Of a DNA stretch of 64,000 nucleotides, positions 26,852 through 34,876 are shown in pieces; position 1 is the stretch's first letter, and each line of letters starts with the position of its first letter. The notes under the pieces were generated by a model. The model did no database searches and had not been told where the DNA came from. It worked only from the letters and a program-made list of their open reading frames with translations. The translations under genes and the position numbers were made by a program. Where the stretch lies: NCBI RefSeq assembly GCF_049240685.1, contig NZ_JBMLSD010000259.1, positions 6,033 to 70,032 on the forward strand. The letters run 5' to 3'. Source of the DNA: Flectobacillus sp049240685 (lineage in GTDB: Bacteria; Bacteroidota; Bacteroidia; Cytophagales; Spirosomataceae).

Positions 26852-27595
26852 TTATTTCTTTCCCAAGACAAGAACCACTTCCTCTGCCATTTTCTTTGCA
26901 GATTGAGGGTTTTGACCTGTTACTAATTTGCCATCTACCACCACATATTCAGACCATGCTGGTGCTGATGAATAATGAACACCACGCTTTTTGAGTTCGT
27001 CTTCTAATGAAAATGGTACCACTTTCTCTAGTTTCACCGCAATTTCTTCCACATTTGAAAAACCTGCTACGTTTTTTCCTTCCAACAAATAGCGATTATC
27101 TCCCAAACGAATATTCAATAAGCCAGAAGGACCGTGACAAACAGCACTAACCACTCCGCCTTTTTCGTAAATTTTACTCGCTATTTTGGCTAATTCCTCA
27201 TTATTAGGAAAATCCCACATAGTGCCATGTCCTCCTGCATAATGAATAGCTACGTAGTTCGAGGCTTTTACTTGTTTGGGCGTAAGTGTATGGTCTAATT
27301 TGTTTTTGTAAACAGCGTTTTCCCAAAACTCTTTGTTTACTTTATCTGTCAAATCAAATCCATCAACAGGAGGCTGCCCGCCTTGTGGACTTACAAAGTC
27401 AACTTCATAACCTGCTTTGGTAAACACCTCCCAAGGGTGACTTACTTCACTCAAATAATATCCTGTTTGTTTACCAGTATTACCCAATTCGGCATGACTT
27501 GAAAGCACAAATAAGATTTTTCCTTTTGATTTTGTCTGGGCAATACCCCAGAAGGACAACACGCTCAGAGCGATTGTCAATACGATGTTTTTCAT
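26852..27595 (-). CDS. Exported DJ-1/PfpI (type 1 glutamine amidotransferase-like) protein
   Basis: A 247-residue member of the Hsp31/DJ-1 superfamily with the nucleophile-elbow motif VSAVCHGPSGLL (Cys near residue 153), AIHYAGGHGTMWDFP before it, and the SSHAELGNTGKQTGYYLSEV entry segment of Hsp31-like proteins. Unlike most relatives it carries a signal peptide (MKNIVLTIALSVLSFWGIAQ), so it should work in the periplasm. Relatives act as glyoxalases, chaperones or deglycases; which applies here is unknown. It sits between two alkene reductase genes on the same strand. Confidence 0.9.
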   Translation of the reverse strand: MKNIVLTIALSVLSFWGIAQTKSKGKILFVLSSHAELGNTGKQTGYYLSEVSHPWEVFTKAGYEVDFVSPQGGQPPVDGFDLTDKVNKEFWENAVYKNKLDHTLTPKQVKASNYVAIHYAGGHGTMWDFPNNEELAKIASKIYEKGGVVSAVCHGPSGLLNIRLGDNRYLLEGKNVAGFSNVEEIAVKLEKVVPFSLEDELKKRGVHYSSAPAWSEYVVVDGKLVTGQNPQSAKKMAEEVVLVLGKK

Positions 27596-27724
27596 AAAAT
27601 AATTATTAAAAATTTGATTGTGGATTTCGGATGTTGGATTGCGGAAGAGTAATCTACTTTTTAAGTTATGTTTTGTAAAAAATAAAAGTATTTCCTGCTT
27701 AATCCGAAATTTTTAAAGCCTAGC

Positions 27725-28828
27725 TCATTCACCAAATACACCATAGTCGGTGTATCCAGCGGCTCCACCTCCAAAGTATTTGGTGCGGTCGCCTTCGTTG
27801 AGAGGCCAGTTATTTTGCAGTCGAGCAGGTAGGTCTGGATTGGCAATAAATGGACGACCAAAGGCAATCATATCAGCCCATCCTTCTGCCAAGGCTTTTT
27901 CTGCACGCTCCTTACTATACTTTCCTGCATAAATCATCGTGCCTTTAAACGCTTGACGAAGTGCGTTTTTGAAAGCAATAGGCATATCTGGCGCATTATC
28001 CCAATCTGCTTCGGCAATATGGATGTATGCTACACCCAAATCTTGTAGCAAGGTTGCCGCCGCCAAATACGTTTCTTCAGGGTTGTCATCGACACAGCCT
28101 TGAAGGGTAGTCAAAGGTGCTAACCTCACTCCTACGCGCTCTTTGCCTACTATTTGGCACAGAGTTTCCACCACTTCTTTCAAAAAGCGAAGTCGGTTTT
28201 CCAAGCTTCCTCCGTATTCGTCGGTACGAGTATTGGCTTGACTGTCGATAAATTGATTGATGAGATACCCATTAGCAGCATGAAGCTCTACCCCATCAAA
28301 ACCTGCCTCTAGGGCATTTTGGGCAGCTTTTGCAAAATCTTGGACAATTTCCTTGATTTCAGGAATAGTCAACGGACGTGGTGCTGAGTGTTGAATCATA
28401 CCTCCAACTCCAGCTTCTGGACCTTTATTTTCTGGGTCAATAAATACTTTTACTCCCTCCGCTACTAAAGGTGATGAAGATACTGGCGCTTGACCATCGG
28501 GTTGTAAAGAAGTATGCGATACACGCCCAACATGCCATAGTTGAGCAAACATTACCCCACCCTCTTGATGAACAGCATTGGTGACTTTTTGCCAGCCTGC
28601 TACTTGCTCTGGCGTATAAATCCCAGGCGTCCAAGCGTAGCCTTGACCTTGCTTAGATATTTGTGTTCCTTCCGAAATAATTAGGCCTGCTGAAGCTCTT
28701 TGGCTATAATATTCGGCCATAAGGTCGGTTGTAACTTCACCCTTTGCTGCTCTCGAACGTGTCATAGGTGGCATGACAATACGATTCTTAAGCGAAATAT
28801 TTCCTAACGAATATGACTTAAATAACAT
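27725..28828 (-). CDS. Old Yellow Enzyme family alkene reductase, paralogue 2
   Basis: A 367-residue FMN enzyme, about the same length as paralogue 1 and clearly related: KNRIVMPPMTRSRAAKGEV, HVGRVSHTSLQPDGQAPV, GFDGVELHAANGYLINQFID and RTDEYGGSLENRLRFLKEV. The active-site His is followed by Ala-Ala-Asn here versus Gly-Ala-Asn in paralogue 1. An exact TGTGA-N6-TCACA dyad lies about 57 bp upstream of its start, suggesting control by a Crp/Fnr-type regulator. It is the first gene of the minus-strand OYE/DJ-1/OYE cluster. Confidence 0.93.
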   Translation of the reverse strand: MLFKSYSLGNISLKNRIVMPPMTRSRAAKGEVTTDLMAEYYSQRASAGLIISEGTQISKQGQGYAWTPGIYTPEQVAGWQKVTNAVHQEGGVMFAQLWHVGRVSHTSLQPDGQAPVSSSPLVAEGVKVFIDPENKGPEAGVGGMIQHSAPRPLTIPEIKEIVQDFAKAAQNALEAGFDGVELHAANGYLINQFIDSQANTRTDEYGGSLENRLRFLKEVVETLCQIVGKERVGVRLAPLTTLQGCVDDNPEETYLAAATLLQDLGVAYIHIAEADWDNAPDMPIAFKNALRQAFKGTMIYAGKYSKERAEKALAEGWADMIAFGRPFIANPDLPARLQNNWPLNEGDRTKYFGGGAAGYTDYGVFGE

Positions 28829-28884
28829 AACTCATCTTGTTTTGATTGATGTTACAAAGTTCATACAAAGCAGGCATTCTAACC

Positions 28885-28900
28885 TGTGACCTAGGTCACA
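28885..28900. promoter_or_regulatory. Crp/Fnr-type operator upstream of alkene reductase 2
   Basis: TGTGACCTAGGTCACA is a perfect 16-bp palindrome and matches the Crp half-sites TGTGA and TCACA with a 6-bp spacer. Its position suits regulation of the minus-strand OYE gene. Confidence 0.65.
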
Positions 28901-28917
28901 AGTTTAGGGGAGTTGTG

Positions 28918-29002
28918 AGGGAACAGGCACTAGGCATCAGTGATAGAACAAATACGAACACGTTTTCATGTATTTCTCTCTTTGCCTCTTTGCCTGTTCC
29001 CT
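28918..29002. repeat. Inverted repeat with AGGCA-type low-complexity sequence
   Basis: AGGGAACAGGCA (28918-28929) is the exact complement of TGCCTGTTCCCT (28991-29002); TAGGCATCAG and CTAATGCC lie next to the arms. Part of the AGGCATTAGGC family; a T run follows on the plus strand, though the neighbouring genes are on the minus strand. Confidence 0.75.
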
Positions 29003-29014
29003 AATGCCTTTTTT

Positions 29015-29497
29015 TTATATTTTCTTCACATAAAAATGTGTATCTACAGCCATGATTGGGAAGCTTTCTGGTAAATCTTGTTTGGGAAGATAGGTAAAGC
29101 CATTTCTTTCATAAAAACGAATAGCGGCTTGTAAGCGCTCTATAGTGCCGAGATAGAGATGTTGCATTTGTGCTTCTTGCGCTTTTGTTGTGAGCGTATC
29201 AAGCAGTTTTTGGGCAATCCCTAATTCTTTTCCTCTAAATTCCTTTTTCACAAACATTTTACGGATAGCACCAATAGGCCCACCACAGTCGATGAGGGCA
29301 ATGGTACCTACTACCTCATCACCTTGAACAGCCACCCAAAAGTTGCCATTGCCTTGTTGATAAAAATTGGGAATTTCTAATAAATCGGGTTGGTCTTGGA
29401 TAGTGATTGGCACCTGAAACTCCACCTGTTGAATAGTCAGAATCAAATTTACAATTTGCTCTGTGTCTTGCGATTGAAAAGTTCTAATTTGAATCAT
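29015..29497 (-). CDS. GNAT family N-acetyltransferase
   Basis: A 160-residue acyltransferase starting at the ATG at 29497 (MIQIRTFQSQDTEQIV). The acetyl-CoA binding loop is in IRKMFVKKEFRGKELGIAQKLLDTL (Arg/Gly-rich motif A, about residues 85-109), and motif B includes YLGTIERLQAAIRFYERNGF. Substrate unknown. The frame extends 16 codons further upstream but that stretch lies in repetitive DNA. It is not obviously part of an operon. Confidence 0.88.
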   Translation of the reverse strand: MIQIRTFQSQDTEQIVNLILTIQQVEFQVPITIQDQPDLLEIPNFYQQGNGNFWVAVQGDEVVGTIALIDCGGPIGAIRKMFVKKEFRGKELGIAQKLLDTLTTKAQEAQMQHLYLGTIERLQAAIRFYERNGFTYLPKQDLPESFPIMAVDTHFYVKKI

Positions 29498-29914
29498 CGG
29501 GATAAGTATAAATGCTGAATGATGAGTTACGAATTGTGAGTACAAAATAAGATTGAATCATTTAGCTTTCGGTTATCAGCTATGGGCACTCGTAAAATGT
29601 TTCTTTGGTTTCCTAGAAAAGAAAAGATATTAAACCTTTTATAGAGCATAATACATACAGCATAGTAATACAATTTTACTTAGCACTTCAAAATAAGTAA
29701 TCACTTACGTAACTATTTACGAAATTAAAAAAATGGAGAAATAATTCAACATTTTTACTTAATTTTTTTGATAAACTCGAATAAAAAACACCGTAGGTGC
29801 GAAAGAACACCAACTATCGTGAAGTCTTTCGCACCTACGGCGCTCTAAAAGGAATATAAGACAATATTTAATAACTTGTATTTAAGGCAAGGACAACTCA
29901 TCACTTAAAACTCT
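29498..29914. other. Intergenic region with low-complexity repeats and a palindrome
   Basis: 417 bp with no gene. It contains AATGATGAGTTACGAATTG-type degenerate repeat sequence next to the GNAT start, a TATCAGCTATGGGCAC stretch, and the strong inverted repeat at 29791-29840. Confidence 0.6.
29791..29840. repeat. Palindromic element with 16-bp arms
   Basis: CCGTAGGTGCGAAAGA (29791-29806) and its exact complement (29825-29840) around an 18-base loop. Possibly a terminator or a small non-autonomous element; no T run follows directly. Confidence 0.88.
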
Positions 29915-30943
29915 CTATTCTTTCGATAACTTAAATGAAAAAGTTGTGCCTTTATCGGGTTTGGATGCTACGGTGATTTTGGTTTTATGGGCATTCAAAA
30001 TATGCTTTACAATAGCCAAACCAAGTCCAGATGAACCATCCGAACGGCTACGGGCTTTATCGACACGGTAAAAACGTTCGAAAATTCGGCTCAAATGTTC
30101 TGGAGCGATCCCAGGTCCATTATCTTTTACTGAAATACGCCAGTCTTTCTTTTCATCTTCAAAAACAACTAATACTCTTCCATCTTCATTACCGTATTTA
30201 ATTGCGTTTTCAACCAAATTGGTAATCACTTGTCCTATTCGTTGTGCGTCGGCTTTTACCCAAACTTGAGTTTCTGGCGATTTTATTTGCAGACTTACAT
30301 TTTTGGTTTCGGCTTTGCTTTCTAATTGCTCAAAAACCTCTTTCGTAATTTGTTTGATATCTATTCGCTCTCTATTCATGCGAATATCGCCTGTTTCCAT
30401 TTGAGAGAGTGTCAATAAATCTTTCACCAAAATATCGAGCCCATCCAAACTTTTGGCTGCTTTCGTCAAGAACTTTACTCGTACACGCTCGTCGTCCATA
30501 GCGCCATCTAACAAGGTATGTACAAACCCTTGCGCCGCAAAAATGGGTGTTTTGAGTTCGTGCGAAACGTTGGCCAAAAACTCACGACGGTATTTTTCAA
30601 GTCGTTTTAACTCATTAACTTCTTGTTCCTTTTTGGAAACATAGACAAACAATTCGTCATTTAATTTTTTGAGTGGATTGGCATTTTTGTAGAGTTTTTT
30701 GCGAGAAACTCCAAAATCCTTCATCTTCAAACGATTGATGGTATCATACATCTTGTTGATTTCTTGAAATACCAGATAATCAAGCGTGAAATAGATGAGC
30801 AATCCTGCAATAATAAATGAAGCGATAAAACAGATAAAGAGAATGTTGGCGTTGGCCTCGGGCAAAAAAGAGAGAAAAGAAGTCGTAAAAATGGCAATTA
30901 CTATCGAAAGTAGTGTGGCCAACAACTTGGGATTTAATAACAT
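29915..30943 (-). CDS. Sensor histidine kinase (PhoR-like, two TM segments)
   Basis: A 342-residue membrane kinase: TM1 about residues 8-28, TM2 about 33-56 with almost no periplasmic loop between them, a short linker, the dimerisation/phosphoacceptor domain with FLANVSHELKTP (His128), and the ATPase domain with NLVENAIKYGNEDG (N box), VKDNGPGIAPEHL (G1) and GSSGLGLAIVKHIL (G2). The small loop suggests that it senses the membrane or a partner protein. No response-regulator gene is adjacent in the window. It is divergent from purB. Confidence 0.93.
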   Translation of the reverse strand: MLLNPKLLATLLSIVIAIFTTSFLSFLPEANANILFICFIASFIIAGLLIYFTLDYLVFQEINKMYDTINRLKMKDFGVSRKKLYKNANPLKKLNDELFVYVSKKEQEVNELKRLEKYRREFLANVSHELKTPIFAAQGFVHTLLDGAMDDERVRVKFLTKAAKSLDGLDILVKDLLTLSQMETGDIRMNRERIDIKQITKEVFEQLESKAETKNVSLQIKSPETQVWVKADAQRIGQVITNLVENAIKYGNEDGRVLVVFEDEKKDWRISVKDNGPGIAPEHLSRIFERFYRVDKARSRSDGSSGLGLAIVKHILNAHKTKITVASKPDKGTTFSFKLSKE

Positions 30944-31043
30944 AACTTCAACTTTAAGAAATAATTCATCAAAGTTTGGGCTTTTTTTTGAAACTCTTGG
31001 TGTTTGTTGTGTTAAATCTCAGGATATGCAAGCAAAAACTTTG

Positions 31044-31051
31044 TACCTTTG
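31044..31051 (+). promoter_or_regulatory. Bacteroidota -7 promoter element for purB
   Basis: TACCTTTG matches TAnnTTTG and lies 18 bp before the chosen ATG, implying a very short leader. No -33 TTG at the usual spacing. Confidence 0.6.
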
Positions 31052-31069
31052 CACTTTGAAAGCATAATT

Positions 31070-32416
31070 ATGGAACTGAATCAATTATCTGCCATTTCTC
31101 CAGTCGATGGACGCTACCGCAAGCAAGTAGAAAGTCTTGCTCCTTATTTCTCAGAATTCGGACTAATCAAGTACCGTGTCCTTATCGAAATTGAGTATTT
31201 TATTGCGCTCTGCGAAATTCCATTGCCACAACTCGAAGGTGTCAGCAAAGACCTTTTTGGTGCCTTGCGTGATATTTATCGTAATTTCACTGAAGAAGAT
31301 GCCCTTTGGATTAAAGAAACTGAAAAAGTAACCAACCACGACGTAAAGGCGGTTGAGTACTTTATCAAACATAAACTAAGCAACTTTGGTATTGAACAAT
31401 ACCTTGAGTTTATCCACTTTGGTTTGACTTCGCAAGATGTCAACAACACGGCTATCCCACTTTCGTTGAAAGATGCAATGGATACAGTTGTTTTACCAAA
31501 ACTTCAAGAGGTTATTGAAAAAATCAAAGCCTTGGGTGAAGAGTGGAAAGATGTAGCTTTGTTGGCACACACTCACGGACAGCCAGCCTCTCCTACTCGC
31601 TTAGGCAAAGAGTTTTGGGTATTTGCCGAACGTCTTGAGCGCCAAATGGACTTGCTAAAAACGATTCCTTACTCTGCCAAATTTGGCGGAGCAACAGGTA
31701 ATTTCAATGCTCATAATGTAGCATATCCTGAAACTAGCTGGATTGACTTCGGTAACAACTTCGTAGGTTCTTTGGGTTTGTCTCGTAGCAAATACACTAC
31801 ACAAATCGAGCATTACGATAACTTGGCGGCTTTGATGGATAATTTAAAACGCCTCAACAATATCGTATTAGACCTTGACCGTGATGTTTGGACATACGTA
31901 TCAATGGGCTATTTCAAGCAAAAAATCAAGGCAGGTGAAGTTGGTTCGTCGGCAATGCCACACAAAGTAAACCCAATTGATTTTGAAAACTCAGAAGGTA
32001 ACGTAGGTATTGCCAATGCTTTGTATGAATTTTTGGCAGCAAAACTGCCAGTTTCTCGTTTACAGCGTGACCTTACTGACTCTACGGTATTGCGTAATTT
32101 GGGCGTTCCAGTAGCACATCAGATTATTGCATTAACAGCATTATTGAGAGGTTTGAACAAATTGGAATTGAACCAAGATGCCATCAATACCGACCTTGAA
32201 GATAACTGGGCAGTTGTAGCCGAAGCGATTCAAACGATTTTGCGTCGTGAAGGTTATCCACAACCTTATGAGGCATTGAAAGCATTGACTCGTAAAAACG
32301 AAAAAATCACGTCAAAAACAATTGCAAACTTTATCGATTCTCTTGAGATTAGCGATAAAGTGAAATATGAATTAAAACGTATTTCTCCGTTTAATTACCT
32401 TGGAATCTTGGAGTAA
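31070..32416 (+). CDS. purB: Adenylosuccinate lyase
   Basis: Catalyses two fumarate-releasing steps in purine synthesis: SAICAR to AICAR and adenylosuccinate to AMP. The 448-residue product has the N-terminal LSAISPVDGRYRKQVESLAP typical of bacterial PurB, HFGLTSQDVNNTA, THGQPASPTRLGKEF and the fumarase/aspartase superfamily signature GSSAMPHKVNPIDFENSEGN near residue 295. The ATG at 31070 is chosen because the in-frame upstream TTG at 31049 overlaps the promoter box. It is followed by the trp leader region. Confidence 0.97.
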   Translation: MELNQLSAISPVDGRYRKQVESLAPYFSEFGLIKYRVLIEIEYFIALCEIPLPQLEGVSKDLFGALRDIYRNFTEEDALWIKETEKVTNHDVKAVEYFIKHKLSNFGIEQYLEFIHFGLTSQDVNNTAIPLSLKDAMDTVVLPKLQEVIEKIKALGEEWKDVALLAHTHGQPASPTRLGKEFWVFAERLERQMDLLKTIPYSAKFGGATGNFNAHNVAYPETSWIDFGNNFVGSLGLSRSKYTTQIEHYDNLAALMDNLKRLNNIVLDLDRDVWTYVSMGYFKQKIKAGEVGSSAMPHKVNPIDFENSEGNVGIANALYEFLAAKLPVSRLQRDLTDSTVLRNLGVPVAHQIIALTALLRGLNKLELNQDAINTDLEDNWAVVAEAIQTILRREGYPQPYEALKALTRKNEKITSKTIANFIDSLEISDKVKYELKRISPFNYLGILE

Positions 32417-32536
32417 GATATTGGTCTTCAGCTATTGGCAATAAGTTTTCAGCAACAAAAGCTGTTTTTCTAAAGTGCTCAAAAGTAAGATTAATGCCTT
32501 TATTCTATCATTTTTGTATTTTTTTGAAAAACTTTT

Positions 32537-32566
32537 TTTGAAAAACAAATTTTCGAATTAAGTTTG
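32537..32566 (+). promoter_or_regulatory. Promoter of the trp leader
   Basis: A TTTG (32537-32540) and TAAGTTTG (32559-32566) with 18 bp between the TTG and the -7 box, a good fit to the Bacteroidota primary sigma consensus. Expected transcription start about 32573. Confidence 0.7.
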
Positions 32567-32596
32567 CAAAAAATACAAAAGCAGATTTTCTAAAAA

Positions 32597-32653
32597 ATGA
32601 CAACAAATTTCAAAAATACAGCATGGTGGTGGCAACTGACGAAACTCGGTTGA
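32597..32653 (+). CDS. trpL: trp operon leader peptide with three consecutive Trp codons
   Basis: An 18-residue ORF, MTTNFKNTAWWWQLTKLG, starting about 24 nt after the predicted transcript start. Its three TGG codons in a row (32624-32632) are the sensor of tryptophan-tRNA supply. The stop codon (32651-32653) lies inside the antiterminator strand GGTTGAGCAGTA (32648-32659). The position, codon content and downstream hairpins together fit a classical ribosome-stalling attenuator; the peptide itself needs no function. Confidence 0.88.
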   Translation: MTTNFKNTAWWWQLTKLG

Positions 32654-32729
32654 GCAGTACCTTATTGTATTTTCGGAAAAAACATATCATTCGAAAAGAC
32701 CTACTGTTCAACCAGTAGGTCTTTTTTTT
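32648..32729 (+). promoter_or_regulatory. trp attenuator: alternative antiterminator and terminator hairpins
   Basis: Strand 2 (GGTTGAGCAGTA, 32648-32659) can pair over 12 bp, with one G-U, with strand 3 (TACTGTTCAACC, 32702-32713). Strand 3 overlaps the left arm of the terminator AAAAGACCTACTG (32694-32706), which pairs with CAGTAGGTCTTTT (32713-32725) before a T run. Ribosomes stalled on the Trp codons would leave strand 2 free and allow read-through; ribosomes reaching the stop codon would cover it and allow termination. Confidence 0.85.
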
Positions 32730-32800
32730 GTGTCCAATAGATTTTGCCAAAAGTTAACCATTGATTTTAACAGGTAGCAAACCTACCACACCCTAACATC

Positions 32801-34207
32801 ATGAAATTTACCGTTCAGACAGTTCAGAAAAAGAAGTTAGCCGACACGATTACTCCAGTGGGGGTATTTCTTAAACTAAGAAACAAGTTTAAGAATACCG
32901 TAATTCTAGAAAGTGCTGATTATCATGGCAAAGAGCATGGCTACAGCCATATTGCGTGTGATCCAGTGGCAAGTTTTATCATCGACAACGATGTTGTAAC
33001 TCAAACTTTCCCCGATGGTACCGTCGAAACATTTACCTTGGCTCGTCGCAAAGATGCTGTACAAGCTTTGTTGAATTTTGCTGAAAGATTTGAATGGACT
33101 CGCCAACCTGATTATGCGCCAATGGCCAACGGGATGTTTGGACATATTTCTTATGATGCTGTAGAGTATTTTGAGGATATTGAGATTCAAGAAAAGAACG
33201 AGAATACCGAAATTCCGCAGATTATCTATTATGTATATCGCTATGTAATTGCGATTAATCACTTCAAAGATGAGCTTTCGTTGTATGCCCACGAATACAA
33301 TGGAGCTACAGAACCATCATTGGAATCACTAGAAATGCTACTTGATTTGCCTCACTACGCGACCAAGTCATTTACCGTAACGGGCGATGAAATCACGAAC
33401 GTTACCGATGATGAAATGCGTGAGGTAATCAAAATTTGTATTCAACATTGCTTGCGTGGGGATGTATTCCAAATTGTACCTTCACGCCGTTTTAGCCGTA
33501 CTTTTGAAGGTGACGATTTCCAAGTATATCGTGCGTTGCGTTCGATTAACCCATCGCCATATATGTTTTATTTTGATTATGAAAACTATCGTATTTTTGG
33601 GGCATCGCCTGAAAAACAAATTCAAATCAAAAACGGACTCGCTGAAATTCACCCAATTGCAGGTACATTCCGCCGTACAGGTGACGACGAAAAAGATGCT
33701 GAATTGGCTCGCCAACTCCACGCTGACCCTAAAGAATCAGCCGAACACGTTATGCTAGTTGACTTAGCTCGCAACGACTTGTCGCGTAGCTCGGATATTG
33801 TCAAAGTTGAAACTTTCAAGGAAGTTCAATTTTTCTCACATGTAATCCACTTGGTATCGAAGGTTACAGGTCACATGACAGCTGGCACAAACCCATTGCA
33901 ATTGGTTGCAGATACTTTCCCTGCTGGAACGTTATCAGGCGCACCAAAACACAATGCTATGACCATCATCAATCGCCTCGAAACTACCAACCGTCATATC
34001 TACGGTGGGGCTATTGGGTACATGGACTTCCAAGGTAATTTTAACCATGCTATTGCTATTCGTACATTCTTGAGCAAAAACAACACACTTTATTACCAAG
34101 CAGGAATGGGTGTAGTAGCAAAATCTGTTATCGAAAGCGAAATGCAGGAAGTACACAACAAATTAGCTGCCTTGCGCAAAGCATTGGAAGTAGCCGAACA
34201 AATCTAG
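32801..34207 (+). CDS. trpE: Anthranilate synthase component I
   Basis: First committed step of tryptophan synthesis: chorismate plus ammonia or glutamine to anthranilate. The 468-residue product has the chorismate-binding core: FQIVPSRRFSRTF, SPEKQIQIKNG, HPIAGTFRRTGDDEKD, EHVMLVDLARNDLSR and GTLSGAPKHNAM. The N-terminal domain (about 1-190) carries the usual feedback-site region. It is the first structural gene after the attenuator. Isochorismate or aminodeoxychorismate synthase alternatives are ruled out by the trp context. Confidence 0.97.
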   Translation: MKFTVQTVQKKKLADTITPVGVFLKLRNKFKNTVILESADYHGKEHGYSHIACDPVASFIIDNDVVTQTFPDGTVETFTLARRKDAVQALLNFAERFEWTRQPDYAPMANGMFGHISYDAVEYFEDIEIQEKNENTEIPQIIYYVYRYVIAINHFKDELSLYAHEYNGATEPSLESLEMLLDLPHYATKSFTVTGDEITNVTDDEMREVIKICIQHCLRGDVFQIVPSRRFSRTFEGDDFQVYRALRSINPSPYMFYFDYENYRIFGASPEKQIQIKNGLAEIHPIAGTFRRTGDDEKDAELARQLHADPKESAEHVMLVDLARNDLSRSSDIVKVETFKEVQFFSHVIHLVSKVTGHMTAGTNPLQLVADTFPAGTLSGAPKHNAMTIINRLETTNRHIYGGAIGYMDFQGNFNHAIAIRTFLSKNNTLYYQAGMGVVAKSVIESEMQEVHNKLAALRKALEVAEQI

Positions 34208-34243
34208 TATTCAACTGACTTTTGGGTCAAATCGCATAAAAAC

Positions 34244-34810
34244 ATGAAAATCTTAGTACTCGACAATTACGACTCTTTTGTATATAATCTTGTATATATT
34301 CTCAAAGATTTAGGAAACGACGTGGACGTTTTCAGAAATGATAAAATTGCTTTAGAAGAAGTAAAAAAATATGATAAAATCCTTCTATCTCCAGGACCCG
34401 GTATTCCTGAAGAAGCAGGTATTTTACTAGACGTTATCAAAGAATATGCGCCAAGCAAAAGTATCTTTGGCGTTTGCCTAGGTCACCAAGCTATTGGTGA
34501 AGCTTTTGGAGCTAAGCTTCTCAATATGGGCGATGTACTACATGGGGTAACTACTAAATGTATCATTACTCAACCCAACGAAGTACTTTTTCAAGGCGTA
34601 CCCAAAGAGGTAGATGTATGTCGTTATCACTCATGGACGGTTGTTCCAGAAACAATGCCTGAAGATTTGATTATTACAGCTATAGACGATAAAGGTTTTG
34701 TAATGGCCGAAGCTCATACCAAATACGATATTCGTGGGGTACAGTTTCACCCAGAAGCCTATCTTACTCAGTTTGGTGTCAAAATGGTTGAAAACTGGGT
34801 AAAAAGCTAA
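34244..34810 (+). CDS. trpG: Anthranilate synthase component II (glutamine amidotransferase)
   Basis: Supplies ammonia from glutamine to TrpE. The 188-residue class I amidotransferase has LSPGPGIPEEAG, the nucleophile motif GVCLGHQAIGEAFGA (Cys near residue 78) and the His-Glu pair in VQFHPEAYLT near residue 168. It begins 36 bp after trpE and precedes trpD by 66 bp. In some genomes the same subunit also serves folate synthesis; no pab gene is visible here. Confidence 0.96.
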   Translation: MKILVLDNYDSFVYNLVYILKDLGNDVDVFRNDKIALEEVKKYDKILLSPGPGIPEEAGILLDVIKEYAPSKSIFGVCLGHQAIGEAFGAKLLNMGDVLHGVTTKCIITQPNEVLFQGVPKEVDVCRYHSWTVVPETMPEDLIITAIDDKGFVMAEAHTKYDIRGVQFHPEAYLTQFGVKMVENWVKS

Positions 34811-34876
34811 TGACTTTTTATTTCCCTAAAATATTCCAGTGTTTTCAACTTAGCGTCTAGCGCAAATATTTCAACT

